Source of the DNA: an uncultured Clostridia bacterium
Lineage (GTDB): Bacteria; Bacillota_A; Clostridia; TANB77; CAG-508
Direction of reading: 5' to 3'
DNA: 7,931 bases
NCBI GenBank assembly: GCA_947594095.1
Contig: CANQEA010000059.1
Location: 1 to 7,931 of the forward strand
Under the pieces are notes generated by a model, which was given only the letters and a program-made list of their open reading frames with translations, ran no database searches and had not been told where the DNA came from. Both the position numbers and the translations under genes were made by a program. Below, in pieces: positions 5,886 to 7,931 of the stretch (its first letter is position 1; each line of letters begins with the position of its first letter).

Positions 5886-6464
5886 TTGGATGTAAAAGGA
5901 AAAAAAATAGGATTTGTACTTACTGGCTCATTTTGTACATTTCATCGTGTAATACCTAAAATAAAAGAACTAGTCAAAAAAGAAGCTGATATTATTCCTA
6001 TTATGTCTTTTCATAGCTACCATTTAGATACAAAATTTGGCAAAGCAAAGGATTTTATTGATGAAATAGAAAATATAACTGGAAAAGAAATAATTCATAC
6101 AATTGTAGATAGTGAACCTATTGGTCCTAAAAAGATGACAGACATAATGGTTATTGCTCCCTGTTCAGGAAATACAATGGCTAAATTAGCCCATGATATA
6201 ATTGATACACCAGCTACAATGTCAGCTAAATCACATCTTAGAAATGACTTACCATTAGTTATAGCCCCTTCTACAAATAATGGATTAGGTGCTAACTTAG
6301 AAAATATTGGAAGATTAATAAATAGAAGAAATTATTATTTTGTTCCGTTTGGTCAAGATAACCCAATTACTAAGCCACGTTCTATTGTATTTGACCCAGA
6401 ATATTTAATTAAAACTATAGAATATGCTTTAGATGGAGAACAAATTTCGCCTATTTTATTATAA
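5886..6464 (+). CDS. spoVFB: Dipicolinate synthase subunit B (flavoprotein)
   Basis: A 192-residue protein of the expected length for SpoVFB/DpaB. With DpaA it converts a lysine-pathway intermediate to dipicolinic acid in the mother cell; the acid is stored as its calcium chelate in the spore core. The flavoprotein (Rossmann-like) fold shows in KKIGFVLTGSFCTFHRVIP (residues 6-24), MVIAPCSGNTMAKLAHDI with TPATMSAKSHLRN after it, and APSTNNGLGANLENIGRL. The start is TTG at 5886, reading MDVKGKKIGF; the GGAGG ends 12 bases upstream, a long spacing. The ATG at 5875 runs straight into a stop and the ATG at 5890 is out of frame. The normal dpaA gene upstream is absent: a recombinase gene with its own terminator sits there instead. 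The next gene is also sporulation-type. Confidence 0.95.
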   Translation: MDVKGKKIGFVLTGSFCTFHRVIPKIKELVKKEADIIPIMSFHSYHLDTKFGKAKDFIDEIENITGKEIIHTIVDSEPIGPKKMTDIMVIAPCSGNTMAKLAHDIIDTPATMSAKSHLRNDLPLVIAPSTNNGLGANLENIGRLINRRNYYFVPFGQDNPITKPRSIVFDPEYLIKTIEYALDGEQISPILL

Positions 6465-6472
6465 ATTTATTT

Positions 6473-6495
6473 AGAAGCGGGTTATATCCGCTTCT
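6473..6495 (+). terminator. Hairpin terminator after spoVFB
   Basis: AGAAGCGG (6473-6480), 7-base loop GTTATAT, CCGCTTCT (6488-6495) form a perfect 8-bp stem, the most G/C-rich hairpin in the window, 8 bases past the stop codon. The following tail is T-rich but interrupted (TTGTTCTGTTTATTT), so termination may be partial. Confidence 0.65.
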
Positions 6496-6502
6496 TGTTC
6501 TG

Positions 6503-6537
6503 TTTATTTGTTCTATATATTTCACAAAACAAATAAA
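6503..6537. repeat. 10-bp inverted repeat upstream of the flippase gene
   Basis: TTTATTTGTT (6503-6512) and AACAAATAAA (6528-6537) are perfect reverse complements around a 15-base centre. The dyad lies between the spoVFB hairpin and the GGTGAT ribosome binding site of the next gene. It could be an operator or leader hairpin; no regulator is recognisable. Confidence 0.5.
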
Positions 6538-6554
6538 ATTAATTGGTGATATTT

Positions 6555-7931
6555 TTGAGAAAAGCAAAAAAATTTCTAATTAATGGAACAATACTTACAA
6601 TTACATCTTTAATTATGAGAGGCGCTTCTGTTATATTTAATGTTTATATATCAAATAAAATTGGTTCAGAATCTGTTGGTGTATTTAGTTTAGTAATGTC
6701 TGTTTACTTATTTTTTGTTACACTTTCTACTTCTGGGTTAAGTATTGCAGTTACATGTATCTTATCAGAAGAATTTGAAATTGGAAATAAAGAAAAAGTA
6801 GTAAAAACAATTAGGACTTCCCTACTTTTAAGTTTAATTTTAAGCATTGTCTCTCGGAGTTTTGTTAAAAACATTTTCTCATTTTATTGTAAATGTATGT
6901 TTACATGAAAGAGTATCTAATAGAATTTTAAACTATATTGCAATCGGGTTACCTTTTATTGCAATGTCATCATGTCTAAATAGTTATTTTACTGCAGTTA
7001 GAAAAGCCTATAAAACAGCAATAACACAAGTATTTGAATTAAGTATAAAAATAGTTGTTACAGTTGTTTTATTAACAAATTCTATTTCACGTGGAGTTGA
7101 AGCAATTTGTATATCACTTATATTAGCAGATGTAATATCAGAAATTGCATCTTTTAGTTTAATTTATATATTTTATATTATTGATAGAAATAAAAGAAAA
7201 TTACCAAAGATAAATTCTTTTGGTAACTTTAAAAAAATTATTAAATTAGCATTTCCTGTAGGAATTACTTCTTATGTTAGATCTTTTTTATCTACTATAA
7301 AACAATTCTTGATTCCATTAAGATTAGAATTATCTGGTCTTTCTTGTTCACTTGCTATTTCTTACTATGGAACAATTAATGGAATGGCACTCCCTATTTT
7401 AATGTTTCCAAACGTTTTTATAGGTTCTTTTAGCGGTTTACTTGTTCCGGAATTTTCTAGTTATTTAGCAAAAAATAATAAAACTTCTATTTATTTTATT
7501 GCAAACAAAATATTTTACTTAACAAGCATGTTTTCTGTTTTAATAAGTAGTATTTTTATTTTATTTTCTAATGAGATAAGCTATTTTGTATATCAAAATA
7601 TTGAAGTTGGTAAATGGCTTAAAATACTTGCACCATTAATATTTTTTATGTATATGGATAATGTAATAGATGGTGTTCTAAAAGGCCTTAATAAACAATT
7701 TTGGGTTATGTGTGCAAATATAATAGATTTGGTATCTACTATTCTATTTATTTATTTTTTATTACCTATACTTGGAATTACAGGTTATATAATTACCTTT
7801 TTTATTAGTGAGTTATTAAATTTTACAATTAGTTTTTATCAGCTATATAAAGTAACTAATTTAAAATTTGATATATTAAATTGGATTATAAAGCCATTAC
7901 TTTCAAGTATAATTTCCATGTTCTTATTACA
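6555..7931 (+). pseudogene. SpoVB/MurJ-like lipid flippase (MOP superfamily), frameshifted and 3'-partial
   Basis: Polytopic membrane protein of the polysaccharide-export/SpoVB type; relatives flip lipid-linked cell-wall precursors, and SpoVB acts in spore cortex formation. The first frame reads from TTG at 6555 (MRKAKKFLINGTILTITSL), with GGTGAT just upstream; in-frame TTG 6543 and GTG 6546 have no ribosome binding site. It carries hydrophobic helices up to about 6849, then leaves homology and stops at 6906-6908. The next frame, open from before 6850 to the window end, continues the same family: HERVSNRILNYIAIGLPFIA, then SYFTAVRKAYK, later ALPILMFPNVFIGSFSG and ILAPLIFFMYMDNVIDGVLK. Restoring 2 bases in the TCTC tract at about 6850-6854 joins them as ILSIVSLGVLLK without loss. 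About 459 residues are visible of an expected 500 or so. Whether the shift is a true mutation or a base-calling error cannot be told here. The position after spoVFB favours a sporulation role. Confidence 0.82.

Overview
The window is strongly AT-rich and its genes have short spacers, AGGAGG-type ribosome binding sites, TTG starts and sporulation genes. Together these point to an endospore-forming member of the Clostridia (Bacillota), probably an uncultured or poorly characterised lineage. No rRNA, tRNA, CRISPR array or insertion sequence is visible.

Left part, minus strand, 1-2823. At the window edge lies the 5' part of a gene for a protein built of near-identical 35-residue helical repeats. 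Their spacing and conserved proline resemble the mTERF repeat, a nucleic-acid-binding fold best known from mitochondria and chloroplasts. Upstream of it is a broken remnant of a HAM1/RdgB-type nucleotide pyrophosphatase gene (frameshift plus 3' truncation). Next comes a tight two-gene unit: an alanine racemase followed, after one base, by a GNAT acetyltransferase. A sigma-A-like promoter lies in front of the racemase.

Middle part, 2863-5778. A Y-family (UmuC/UvrX-like) translesion polymerase and a short, apparently truncated accessory protein form a minus-strand operon. The polymerase promoter (TTTACA-N17-TATAAT) carries a LexA-box-like inverted repeat over its -35 element, so it is probably SOS-regulated. 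A complete XerC/XerD-type tyrosine recombinase is transcribed divergently and ends in a terminator-like hairpin.

Right part, plus strand, 5886-7931. The flavoprotein subunit of dipicolinate synthase (spoVFB/dpaB) is followed by a hairpin terminator and then by a SpoVB/MurJ-type lipid flippase gene. That gene is split by a frameshift near 6850 and runs off the window. The usual partner of spoVFB, the dpaA subunit gene, is not beside it.

The most unusual object is the mTERF-like repeat protein. Three genes (the rdgB remnant, the polymerase accessory gene and the flippase) look frameshifted or truncated, which means either gene decay or sequencing/assembly error.
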